DNA of 64,000 nt from Pisolithus tinctorius (Eukaryota; Basidiomycota; Agaricomycetes; Boletales; Pisolithaceae), in the NCBI GenBank assembly GCA_024663395.1, contig JANFAH010000040.1:124001-188000 (forward strand), read 5' to 3'. The notes below the pieces were generated by a model. It made no database searches. It saw only the letters and a program-made list of their open reading frames with translations, and was not told where the DNA came from. This document shows, piece by piece, positions 1-9,899 of the stretch; position 1 is the first letter of the stretch; each line of letters begins with the position of its first letter. A program made the translations under genes and the position numbers.

Positions 1-601
1 AGGCAGTTTCAGGATCAACCTCAGATAGGGAGTCATGAGAGTTGCATGGTTGTGGATCAGGGCCTGACAAACAGCAGGCATGAGGTCTATCTGCTCTTCT
101 GAGAGAGCAAGACAAGTGGGAGGAATGGGAGGATGGTGATGATGCTGGAGGGGAGGACGACACAGAGGATATTGGAGGAGAGGTAGCAGTTGAGGGTCTT
201 CTAGACCCAGGGGGAGGAGGTGCAATCAGCATAGGATATTGTTGGACATTATAAATGAGGTCAGCGCCTCCAAGAATGTCAAAGAGTCGAAGGAGCAAGG
301 GGACCTGCTCATGGGCGATTTCATTTAAGATGGTTCAGGCAGGGGACAGAAGGGGGTTCTGTCAGTTAATGTAGTGAGAGAGTTCCTCAAGCCGAAGGGC
401 TTGGATGGTAGTGTGATATACTAAATCAAGAGGGGAGTTTTCATCAACCTCATGATAGACAGTGTCAATGATGGCAGGGTCAGCAATGAAGAGGTGGTAA
501 GAGGCAATCATCTGATCACTAGCAGGTTGTCATTGTCAATGAGCAAATGGGGTGTGGTGACGAGAGGGTTCATGAGGGTAGGTGTAGTGACAAGGAGGCA
601 T
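1..601 (-). pseudogene. Decayed coding remnant, unknown (retroelement gag-like start)
   Basis: Reading the minus strand from an ATG at 601-599 gives a long coding-like stretch (starting MPPCHYTYPHEP) interrupted by several in-frame stops, with a middle part rich in Leu, His and acidic residues and a Pro/Ser-rich tail. It runs off the left edge. I do not recognise a domain. Position next to gypsy debris suggests a gag or a host gene fragment, but neither can be shown. Confidence 0.3.
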
Positions 602-720
602 TTCTAGAGTTATGTTTCTGACAGTATGAGAGGAGTGTCGAGTGGGTGTTTTCTGAGGGGGGAAGTCTTTAGGGAAGTGTCTCTTATATGCAGAGAGCAT
701 ATCATCTGTGTGTTCCAGGT

Positions 721-840
721 GTGGTGATGGTATTTTCCTTGATGATCATTCCAAGGTATTCAACCTCAGTTAGATCAAAGTGGCACTTTTCTAGCTTGAG
801 AGGGAGAGACAGTTCCCTCATTCATTCAAGGACATGACAG
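721..840 (-). pseudogene. Reverse transcriptase fragment of a gypsy element
   Basis: The minus strand encodes KLEKCHFDLTEVEYLGMII, the segment that follows the YxDD box in Ty3/gypsy reverse transcriptases (typically KCxFxxxxxxYLG). Only about 40 residues remain. It lies directly outside the LTR at 863, so it is part of the older sequence into which that element inserted. Confidence 0.6.
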
Positions 841-862
841 GTTCTTTGTTTGTGTTCTTCTG

Positions 863-1689
863 TGTCAAAGTCGGACAACACCCCTGGCTCCTTCTTAGGG
901 CGGAGTTGGAGTGGGTTGGGCTGCGGAGTACAGCGATCAAAGTCCGAAGCAAATCCAACCACTAGGTGGCGAGATATTCGACGAACAGTGAGCAGAGGGG
1001 TAGGAAGGGAAGTTTCGGAGGCTGAGGTCAGAGGTCAGAGGTCAGATGAGAGGGCATTGGGTTCAGCTAGTGCGCTGCCCCCTTGCGCAAGCTCAGCCCT
1101 CGTATTTCAGAGGTGGAGTGGACTCAGAGGAAGTGGAGATGAAACTCTGGAGGGGACTGAGAGGGAGTCAAAGGTGGGGACTTTATTCGATATTTGTACT
1201 GATTACATCGGAGTACTACATGGCCTTATATATGATGTAGGTCAAGGGTGGTGCAGTACGGAATGTAAACCAATAAGTGTATAGTGGGTTAGAGTCCTTC
1301 CGACACAAGGGACAGAGGGTAGGGATGACAGGGACCTTAACTGAGACAAGGAAACTACTACAACGAGGAAGAGAGGGTAAATACTGAAGGAGCGGAAGAA
1401 TGGAGAAAACCAACACGAGGGCAGAACCCTATCTAGAATGCAGGGCTGCAAGTCCGACAGCCCATGTGACCAACCTTAGGGCAGAGTTGAGCAGAGTTGG
1501 TCAGAACATGGACAGGGGAACTCGGAGAGGTGTGGAGATGTGTCAGGAGGGTCGGAGGAGTGCAGGAACATGTCGGAGGAGGGCGGAGAAGCGCGGGAAC
1601 ATGTCGGAAGAGGGTGGAGAAGCATGGGAACATGTTGGAGGAGGGCGGAGTAGGTGTTAGGGGCTTACACTGGTGTCATGGTCATGACA
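863..1689 (-). repeat. 3' LTR of the gypsy element
   Basis: The LTR is bounded by TGTCA at 863 and TGACA at 1685-1689, so read on the minus strand it begins TGTCATGACC and ends CTTTGACA. A guanine-rich polypurine tract abuts its 5' end. A TATATAAGG box lies inside at about 1228 on the minus strand, consistent with the LTR promoter. Length is 827 bp. The outer flank (858-862, TTCTG) cannot be matched because the 5' LTR is lost. Confidence 0.8.
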
Positions 1690-1704
1690 GTATCCCCCCC
1701 TTAG

Positions 1705-2418
1705 TGTCATAACCATGCGTTCACACTAAGCCCTTACTCACTCTGTGCCCTACTCTGCCAGTCATTCACTCACTCCGCACCAACTCTGCCCAACTTCTGT
1801 TGGTTGCGAACCATCTCCGCTCCGACTGCTGTTGGACTTGTGTTACTCTCCTACTGGACCAAGTGGTCTGTCCTCTGAGGGGTCATGTGACTACCTTCGC
1901 AGTCAGGTACTCCACAGCGCACTCACCGCATGGTCCAGCACCTGGACTGTTTCCTTTTCTGGATGTTCTGTGATACCCATTCATATGTCCTCCATCTACC
2001 CTTCATTCATCGTCCAGGAAATTTTACTTGAAAATTTATGAGTCTCTGTATGTCAGTTCTGATTCCGATTACTGTACCTCCATAGCAGTATAAAAGCATG
2101 AACTGTACTCCGCTGTTCTTCAGTATGAATATCAACTTAGTTCCTACTCCCTCTGATTCTGTCTTCTGCCTGTCAGATTTATCTCCAACTCTCCATCTGT
2201 ACTCTCCCTCTGAAATACAAGGGCTGAGATTGTGCAAGGGGGTAGCGCACAAGCTAAACCTGATGCCCTCGCTCCGCTCCACCTTTGTCTCAGCAGTCTT
2301 CGTTCCTGCCAACACTCCGCTAGTCGGAGTTCTGTTCTTCTGTGTCAGACTTGCTTCCAAACCCTTCTCTAGACCTTGTTAAGCATCAGAGTTGGTCGGA
2401 GTAGGCCCAGACTTGACA
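1705..2418 (+). repeat. Solo LTR with perfect 5-bp target duplication CTTAG
   Basis: The segment begins TGTCATAACC and ends GGACTTGACA style (TGTCA/TGACA ends). It is flanked by CTTAG at 1700-1704 and again at 2419-2423. It contains a plus-strand TATA box (GTATAAAAGCATG, about 2090). No internal retroelement sequence follows on either side; the flanks belong to the minus-strand gypsy element and join into one polypurine tract if the LTR is removed. It therefore arose by insertion then LTR-LTR recombination. A related copy lies at 42863-43598. Confidence 0.92.
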
Positions 2419-2452
2419 CTTAGGGCCTGAACCCCTGAAGGCCATAGCAAAG

Positions 2453-5400
2453 CTACAACGGAGGTGAGTAAGGTCCAGGTTTATGAGGATAGCAAGCATG
2501 GTAAGCAGCCAACAGCTCAGAGGCATGTTCTAACTCCGTTGCCAACACCCAAGAGGTCTCATCTTCAGTATTCTCATAGCCTGCCCAGCAGACTAGATAC
2601 AGCAACTGACAATGATGGCAGTGGCGATCCACCTTTGAGTCGAGGATCTCCAAAATCTCATACTCAAGGTCACCATCCACCTCAACAGGCGGAGGCAGAG
2701 GTTGGTGCTGATCAGGGAAGGGGTTCGGAGTAGCAGGCTCTAACTGCGACACGTGAAAGACAGGGTGGATGGCCTGCATCGCATCAGATAAGCAGAGGGT
2801 GACAGAGTGTGTACCAGGCCTAGCTATGATAGCATAGGGGCCCAAGTTCTTCTCCACAAGTTTAGCTGAAGGGTGGGTGGAGCAGAAGTACTTGGCCTTG
2901 ACATAAGCCTGGTCACCGACCTTGAACTCTGGTGGCGGAATGCATTTAGCATCAGCCAGACCTTGATAGCGGAGTTGAGTGGCAGCCATCTCAGTGCAGA
3001 GGTAGTCATGCAGGGTGGAAAGCTCCACAACATAGTTATGGGCCTTCAGAGAGGTGAGGTCATGGTCAGAGTAAACTGACAAGTTTGGGTGGTACCCCTT
3101 ATTAGTGAAAAGGGGAGAGACTCCAGTAGTAGCACTTGGTGCATTATTACAAGCAAACTCTGCTAGTGGGAGTAACTCCAACCAATCGTCTTGCTGATAG
3201 TTACAGTAGGTGCAGAGATACTGCTCGAGGGTCTGGTTCATGCGCTCTGTTTGGCCATCGCCTTCTGGGTGGTAGCCTGATGTAAAATGAAGGCACATAT
3301 CTAAGGCCTTTCCGAGGGAGCAGAAGAAGTGCGACACAAACTCTGGACCCCTGTCAGAGGTGACATGAGCAGGTACTCCATGCTTGGAAAAGACGTGGGT
3401 AAGGAAGAGTTTTGCTAGGTCAGCAGAGGTGATGGAGTCATGGGTCGGAATGAACACAGTCTGTTTAGAAAGGCAGTCTACAACAACCAAGATGGCAGAG
3501 TAGCCTGCAGAGTTGGGGAGATGCTTGATGAAATCCATGGAGATGGAGTTCCATGGCTTCTCAGGGACAGGAAGCTGCTTCAGTAGGCCGAAGGGGCAGT
3601 GACGAGGGACCTTGCTGCGACCACAAGTGGTGCAGGACCTGACATAGTTCTTTACATCAGTGCAGAGGTTAGGCCATACGTACTCGTGGCGAACAAGCTC
3701 CACAGTGCGACTCTGCCCAAAGTGACCCACAAATGGATGGTCATGTTTAAACCGAAGCACTTGGAGGCAGAGACCATCAATGTCGGGGACAAAGATGTGG
3801 CCATCGAGGTGGAGGAGACCCTCATGGTCTAATGACCAGCGGAGGTCTGTCAGAGTTGGGAGGTGGGAAGCAGAGATGGGGTCAGAGGGTAGTGCAGAGA
3901 TGTTGGCATGGAGCTGCTCAACATTGAAGATCATGGCGGCTCGGAGCACAGGGGCCAAGAGGTGGGTAGTATGGAGGGACAAAGCGAACTGTTCCTGGGT
4001 AAACACAGGGCAAAGGTTATGTGGGTTTACCTGCACGTAGTCCTTATCCCCCTCTTTTGGGTAAACATCCCAGCAGTGGGTAAGTGCATCAGGCTTGGCT
4101 CCAAGGTGGCCAGGGTGGAAACAGATGGCTAGGTTGAACTGGGAGAGGTACTCCGACCAATGAGCCTGACAGTGGGTTAGGACCTTAGAGGTGGAGAAAT
4201 ACTCCAAGTCTTTATGGTCAGTCACCATGTCAGCAGGGGTGGTGGAGCCTTCCAAGTAAGGTTGCCAGTGGTGGAAGGCCTCAAAAATCGCCAACAGCTC
4301 CTTATCATGAGTGTCATAGTTGAGCTCCGGAGCAGTGAGTGTGTGGGAGTAAAAGGCAATTGGGCGGAGTTCACCATCAGAGCAGGTAATCGAGAGGATA
4401 CCTGCAATGGCATAGTCCGATGCGTCAGTCTCAACTGTGACTGGGGCATCAGGCACCCAATGAGTAAGGATCGGAGCAGAGGTGAAATCGGTCTTAAGGC
4501 AGAGGAAAGCGGAGCGGCACTCTTCGGAGAAGCTCCAAGGAGCACCCTTCCGAGTGAGGTGGGTGAGCGGAACAACTATGTTGGAGTAGTTACTGATGAA
4601 CCGACAATAGAAGTTCGCAAACCCAAGAAAGGACTGGATGTCTTTAACCTTGCGTGGTTCAGGCCAATCACAAATGGACTGGACCTTATCAGCGGACATG
4701 GTCAGACCAGATGGGGAGAGGACATAGCCAAGGTACTCGACAGAGTCTTTGTGGAACTCGCACTTTTCTGGCTTAGCAAAGAGGCTATGCTGGCGGAGGC
4801 AGTGGAGGACCTCTTTTACATGTTGGCGGTGCAACTCCTCATTGTGGGAGTAGATGAGGATGTCATCAAGGTAAACAACAATGCAGACATCGAGCATGTC
4901 AGTGAAGATGCTGTTAACAAACTGCTGGAAAGCCACTGGCGCATTAGTAAGACCGGAGGGCATAACCAACCATTCATAGGAACCATAGCGAGTGCGAAAG
5001 GCAGTTTTCCATTCGTCACCAGCACTGATTCAGACTAAGTGGTAGGCATGGCAGAGGTCGATTTTACTATAGATTTTAGTGTGGCATGGAGAATCGAGCA
5101 AGTTGGAGATGAGAGGGAGTGGGTAGCGGTCTTTCTTGGTGATTTTATTGAGTCCTCGGTAATCCACACAGAGGCAGAGTGAGCTGTCCTTCTTCTTAAT
5201 GAAGAGGACAGGAGCACCATGGGTGGAGGTTGACTGTTTAATGAAACCATAGCTGAGGTGCTCATCTATGAAGGTGCAGAGCACCTCAAGCTCAGGTGGA
5301 GAGAGGGAGTAGACAGTGCCTAGAGGTGGAGAAGCCCCTTCTTCGAGATCTATATTTAAATTGAAGCTGCGGTGTGGAGGGAGTTCAGTAGCCTTTGCTT

Positions 5401-6181
5401 TACTAAAGACATCAGTGAACTCATGGTAGTCAGAGGGCACTGCAGAGAGATCAGGAGGTGTGGAGGGCATCGAAGGGGCTCGGAGTTTCATATCTTCAGG
5501 GCAGAGGTGCAAGCAGAACTGTGCGGAGCCTGGAAGGGCACATGCACAGACAAAGGCTGCAGCTCTGATGAGAGAGATATGCGGAGCAGTGTGTGGCAAG
5601 CCAGCTGTCAGAGTAGGCAGTGGAGCTGATGTCGGAGGAGCAGACGGAGTGGAGGGTGTCGGTACTGAAGCAGAAGTCGCAACAGAAGGTGACGGAGGCG
5701 CCAAGGGCATTGGCATTCTTTGTATCGATGGTCGGAACGAGATACTGCTCAATACCCAGTCAATCAACAGATTGTAGCGGGTGAGCCAGTTGTGTCCCAA
5801 GACCAATGAACAGGCAGAATCCAATGGAGTTACATAACAGGAAACAGATGTGACATTGCCAGAGGCAAAGCAGATGGAGAAATCTACTACTTGGGAAATG
5901 GCAGTATTACTAGTACCATCAAACAGTCAGAGAGGAATAGGTGGAGAGACATTTTTTGTTGGGATTTTATACTTTTTAACTAAAGAGGGGTCGACGAAAC
6001 AGTGCGAAGAGCCTGAGTCGACCAGAGTGGGGAAAGTATCTACGGAGAAATCAGGAAGAGAAATAATCAGAAGAAGAGAATTAGGGTCAGAAAGAGCAGA
6101 TGTGTTGAGGTGGACTTCTGCACAGATGGGATCAATGCTTCCTCCAGGATGTACAGGCTCCCTGGAGGAGCGGATTAATTT
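2453..6181 (-). pseudogene. pol: Gypsy pol: protease, RT, RNase H, integrase, chromodomain
   Basis: One minus-strand frame is open from the gag frameshift site to 2453 except for TGA stops at 5929-5927 and 5032-5030. Domains in order: aspartic protease with VDSGSS near 6015; RT with YLDD; RNase H with TDASDY; integrase with an H-H-C-C finger and a D,D,E core (MDFI, SDRGPEF, DGQTERMN); C-terminal chromodomain with the WAGY signature. All catalytic boxes survive. The protease stop sits in the L?LFDG motif, where Arg is usual, and the RT stop follows CHAYHLV, where Arg is usual, so both fit CGA to TGA changes. Otherwise the frame is remarkably intact, so the copy is fairly young. Confidence 0.93.
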
Positions 6182-6957
6182 TTTGACTCTGACCTCTCCG
6201 CAGGCAGAGCAGTTGGAGTGGCGGCCTTGGCAGCACGGGCCTTGGCAGCACAGGAAGTCAACCTTGGGCAGTCCTTGGTGGAGTGACCAGGTTCACCACA
6301 GAAGAGGCACAGCCCACCAGTAAGGCAGTGGAGCTGCTCAGCTGCTGTGAGCTTGCCATCTTTTCCGAGGAGATGGTTGATGTCAGACTTTGGCGCTTCG
6401 GCCTTTTTAGAGTCGGACTTAGGGGCAGAGGATGATGTGGAGGGTTTCAGCTTTGAGTCAGAGGTGCGGAGCGGAGTTCTTTCGGCAGGAGGAGGCTTGG
6501 TGGAGTGGGAGACTTCTGACCTGCGCTCCCAGTAGCGTGCATCTACTGTCTGGGCCAACCCATGGAGTGCATGAAGAGTGGCAGGCTTGCTGACACGGGA
6601 CACTTCATCCTTGATGCAGTCAGGAAGACCCGAGTAGAAGCAGTGGTGGAGTGCACCTTTGCCATAGTCCTTTACCTGAGAAGCCCAGTGGTTGAACTCC
6701 ACTAAGTACTTCGCAATACACAAAGAGTCCTTCATGGTAAGATTTTCCAGATGCTGGACAGCATTGGCAGCAGCATCATGAGGGCTGAAGTTGGTAGTGA
6801 GCTCATGGAGGAACTCGCAGTGGTCCTCCATCCACAGTGGATGATTAAGGTAATCATCCAGATTGAGAAGATCTGGTTTGAACCAGGCCAATGCCATGCC
6901 CTTAAGGTAGGACTGCGCATATGTGACCTTGGCTCTGTCGGAGCGGAATGGTTTCAT
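6175..6957 (-). CDS. gag: Gypsy gag, N-terminally truncated
   Basis: About 260 residues remain. The start (KPFRSDRAKVTYAQSYLKG) corresponds to the middle of a capsid domain: a CpG-poor related gag at 47136-47470 continues upstream of the same motif with about 70 more residues. The C-terminal part has a CCHC zinc knuckle (CLFCGEPGHSTKDC) followed by a basic Ala-rich tail. Gag packages element RNA into virus-like particles in the cytoplasm. The apparent ATG at 6957 is only an internal Met at the truncation point. Confidence 0.85.
   Translation of the reverse strand: MKPFRSDRAKVTYAQSYLKGMALAWFKPDLLNLDDYLNHPLWMEDHCEFLHELTTNFSPHDAAANAVQHLENLTMKDSLCIAKYLVEFNHWASQVKDYGKGALHHCFYSGLPDCIKDEVSRVSKPATLHALHGLAQTVDARYWERRSEVSHSTKPPPAERTPLRTSDSKLKPSTSSSAPKSDSKKAEAPKSDINHLLGKDGKLTAAEQLHCLTGGLCLFCGEPGHSTKDCPRLTSCAAKARAAKAATPTALPAERSESKN
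6178..6184 (-). promoter_or_regulatory. Candidate -1 ribosomal frameshift site between gag and pol
   Basis: Read on the minus strand the last gag codons are TCA AAA AAT TAA. This contains the heptamer A AAA AAT in the gag frame, the X XXY YYZ form of -1 slippery sites, placed directly before the gag stop. Pol is open in exactly the -1 frame from this heptamer through the protease. I did not test for a downstream pseudoknot. Confidence 0.6.
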
Positions 6958-8072
6958 GCATCCAGGAGCTGATCATGCCAGTAAGCACCCCAGACAATGT
7001 TCCTATCCTCACTTGACTCCCATGCAGTATATTGGGCCGTTCATCAGCTTAGGCTCACCTGTCATCCCGTCCAGTATCATTTCCCTTTCCATCCAAATGA
7101 CCGGTTTGATCCAGCAGTCATGGATGCAATGGCATGGATGGCAACAGATTTTGCCTATGTGGTACTACGATGGATGGACCTTTGGGAGGAAGCAGAGAGA
7201 TCCCTCCATCAAATCGCTGATTTGGACAACTTCTATGACCCATTCGCTGCGATAGGCCTTCAGCAGTTTGCAGCACAACCTCAATACCTGGCCCGGCAGT
7301 CAGTCATGGACATGATCTTCATGTACATGAGCTGCTGCATCAATACTGCCGTTTGGCACCTAGTACAACTGCCGACCATGGCCAAATGGCCAGCAAACTG
7401 GTATCACAATCTCTGCATTGATATGGTGAGTGTTCTGTGCTAGAGAGATTGCAAGGCATTGACTCACTATTATTCAGAGTACCCTGGACTGTCTCATCCT
7501 GATAGCAGTCATGCAAAATTGTTATCAGCTCCCATTTCCCATGTTGTACATGCTGCAACATATGGGGGGATGGACAGAAGAAACCTTCCGCAATGCCCTG
7601 TCTCGTGTTCCAGAGGCGCAGATGTCCGATACCTGCTCGCACATTATGGAATTACTGCCACAGTGGACTCTGCACCTGCAGGAAGATGGCAGGTTTGTGC
7701 TTCTGTGGTGGTTGATGGCTGCATCGAACTATGCAAGCGACTCACGCGTTTTGTGCTCTGATGAGGTGCAGACCATTGTGCAAAGGTATTTCAGGGTACA
7801 AGCTCCAAATTTCAACTGTCATAGGCAGGGAATACTGACAATATACTTAGGACCTTTGGCCATCGGACAAGTCCCCCATCAAGGATCGCCTCCATGGGAC
7901 ATTGGAATGCCAGGTGGAGAGTTACATGAACAATGCATGCAGAGTAGAGGCGCTTCTCCCTGACCTTAATGCTGAAGTAGAAGAATTATTTGAGTGGTTG
8001 ACATGCATGGCCCAGATGTTGGGATTGTACACCGATGGGGCTAGATGCGAATTGTGTGCTTGTGTAGAGTAG
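6956..8072 (+). CDS. Spliced gene of unknown function, possibly 5'-truncated
   Basis: Four exons give one frame: 6956-6980, 7028-7425, 7478-7795 and 7851-8072 (stop TAG 8070-8072), about 320 residues. Introns are 47, 52 and 55 nt with GT-AG ends and CTGAC or CTCAC branch-like motifs. The protein is rich in Trp, Met and Leu (for example YWAVHQLRLTCHP, MGGWTEETFRNAL) and ends Cys-rich (GARCELCACVE). I recognise no domain. The first exon abuts the truncated end of the gypsy gag, so upstream exons may have been lost in that rearrangement; the ATG at 6956 may be incidental. Regular splicing without stops argues for a real or recently real gene. Confidence 0.6.
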
Positions 8073-8205
8073 ATATAATCATCTCCCACTGCACCTGGCA
8101 TGACAGAGAATGATATGCAAAGAACCATGATTTTGGCACAATGATGACCCCGAACATTGAGAATGATCTTTTGATATGCCTCAATAAATTAATATGCCCA
8201 TGTCT

Positions 8206-9191
8206 TTATGTCTGTGCTGCCCACAAATCCCTTGCTATGTCTGATATGTGCGGCCTCTCACATAGTGGGACTTGAACATATCGATGGACATTCTCTCGCA
8301 TGTAATATGCCAGGCATGCCCAATTGCCATCTATGCTGTCGACTTGGTGAATCAATGCCGAACCCACAAGTGCAATTACAGTGCCTGGATTGTACTGCAG
8401 CCGTATTCCGAGCTCCGGACCAAGAAGTGGAGCTGCAGATAGTTGCCGATGGTAAGCAGGGTATCTAGCCATACCTTCTGGCCATTTGTATCTTTATGTG
8501 TGGGTGAAGCGCAATTCACCATTACTGACATAGAACTGTAGACCGAGTTCCACATTGGCAAGACAGCCTCCATATCTTCATCCTGCCATTCGGCAGCCTT
8601 TGATCTGAGTCATCTTATTGCCTCCCATCCGTGCAGGTACATTTTCGGGTGCATGATACGCAGTGCTCCCGATAGGACGGCTTGTAGCCCAGCCATGCAC
8701 TGCAGCCATTCACATACCTCCTTCGGTTGCAATTTTGACTTTAAGAGTCACAATACTTCTGGATGATGTGCATCATTGCTCAGCTTGAAACTGCATTTCA
8801 GCCTGACCCATGTGCCAATAGCGTATTCCCTACCCCACACCCTTGTTGAAACCATGCAGGTGAGAGGTCTATCGTGCCTTTAAGATTTGCATCGTTGTGA
8901 AAGTTTTTCCCATCGTTCCGCCATCCTCCCATTCCATTTGACTTCAGGCTCCATTGAAGTGGAATGCTGAGCAGTCCAAGAGAATTCCAAACTTCTGACT
9001 GCTCCCCATGTTAGCGTTGCAAGCAATCCGAAATTCAGAAGGTCAACCTGATAGGCTTGGCTGATGGCATTTGGAAGATACCATAGCAGGATGCTGCCCT
9101 CCTTGTCGATCACCACTGTAGGACATGTAATTTCCATATCGTTTGAACAGGCCAGGTCAGTCTGAACACCCTGCTTTATGTCATGGGTCAC
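8206..9191 (-). pseudogene. Broken TET/JBP-type 2-oxoglutarate dioxygenase
   Basis: The minus strand encodes segments of the Agaricomycete 2OGFeDO JBP1/TET family in order: CPTVVIDKEGSILLWYLPNA (9191 side), TIDLSPAWFQQG (about 8870), SSMSVMVNCASPTHKD with the Fe-binding HxD (HKD at 8498-8490), GIRLQYNPGTVIALVG, a distal His in LIHQVD (8349-8347) and ACLAYYMRENV. These enzymes oxidise 5-methylcytosine in nuclear DNA. It is dead: pieces lie in different frames, a frameshift falls near 8425, a TGA follows LLAHGSG, and the residue before ACLAYYMREN is Trp (TGG, 8322-8320) where family members usually carry Arg, fitting CGG to TGG. Family assignment rests on motif order from memory of the family, not on a search. 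Confidence 0.75.
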
Positions 9192-9899
9192 TTGTTGATG
9201 CTTTTAATCACTTTTCATTTGGTGGATCTTGTGTACTCACCGCATTCTTGATATGCTTGTATGATGATGGCCAGAATGTGATCCGCCTCGCAAGCTATTT
9301 GCATTGGAATGGATATTGCCGGCAGGGCACATGGGCCATCCACTATTTCTTCATGCAGCCTTGCCATCATGTACTGGCAGGACAGCGTCTGTTAGATGCA
9401 TTTGCCAATCATTGGAGGTGTTGGCAGGATGTTGCACAGCAGCCATTCAATTTCAGTCCAGAGGTAGATGGCCCCAATGGAAATCCTGAAATGCAAGAGT
9501 ACCGACGCCACATTTGCAATATTTTTGACTTATGACATGAGTTGGCACCCAATATGTGGTCAACCGCCTGGAAAGGCAATCGAAGCTATCAATGGTGCAT
9601 TGATATTGCACCTTCAATTCCAGCTTGAAAATCAGATCGGATATGATTTCTGGAGGCCACACTCAATACTGCAACAATTTGGTGATGACATGGGCTGGAT
9701 ACATTTCCTCTACTGGTTGTTCATGTACTTTGCTATCATCTATGATAGCGACAGTGGACACCTCCACAGTGAGTTGCAACGACAGGCACCATATCAATAA
9801 TGAGCATGTCTTCCATCTTGGTTTAGCCTTGCCCAACCTTCTTGGAGATGCCTGTCAGCAGAGTGGGGAGGAATCTGCCACATATGCGACACAGTCGGC

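Larger units (their letters stand above)
863..6957 (-). mobile_element. Ty3/gypsy chromodomain retrotransposon, 5'-truncated
   Basis: On the minus strand, gag (6957-6175), pol (to 2453) and a 3' LTR (1689-863) follow in the canonical order gag, protease, RT, RNase H, integrase, chromodomain, LTR. The 5' LTR and the first part of gag are missing; homology stops near 6957, where host-like exon sequence begins. The polypurine tract (minus strand, GGGGGGGATAC) ends at 1690 directly before the LTR, and the tract's upstream part is now separated from pol by a solo LTR inserted at 1705-2423. It carries two in-frame TGA stops in pol and is probably dead. Confidence 0.9.
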
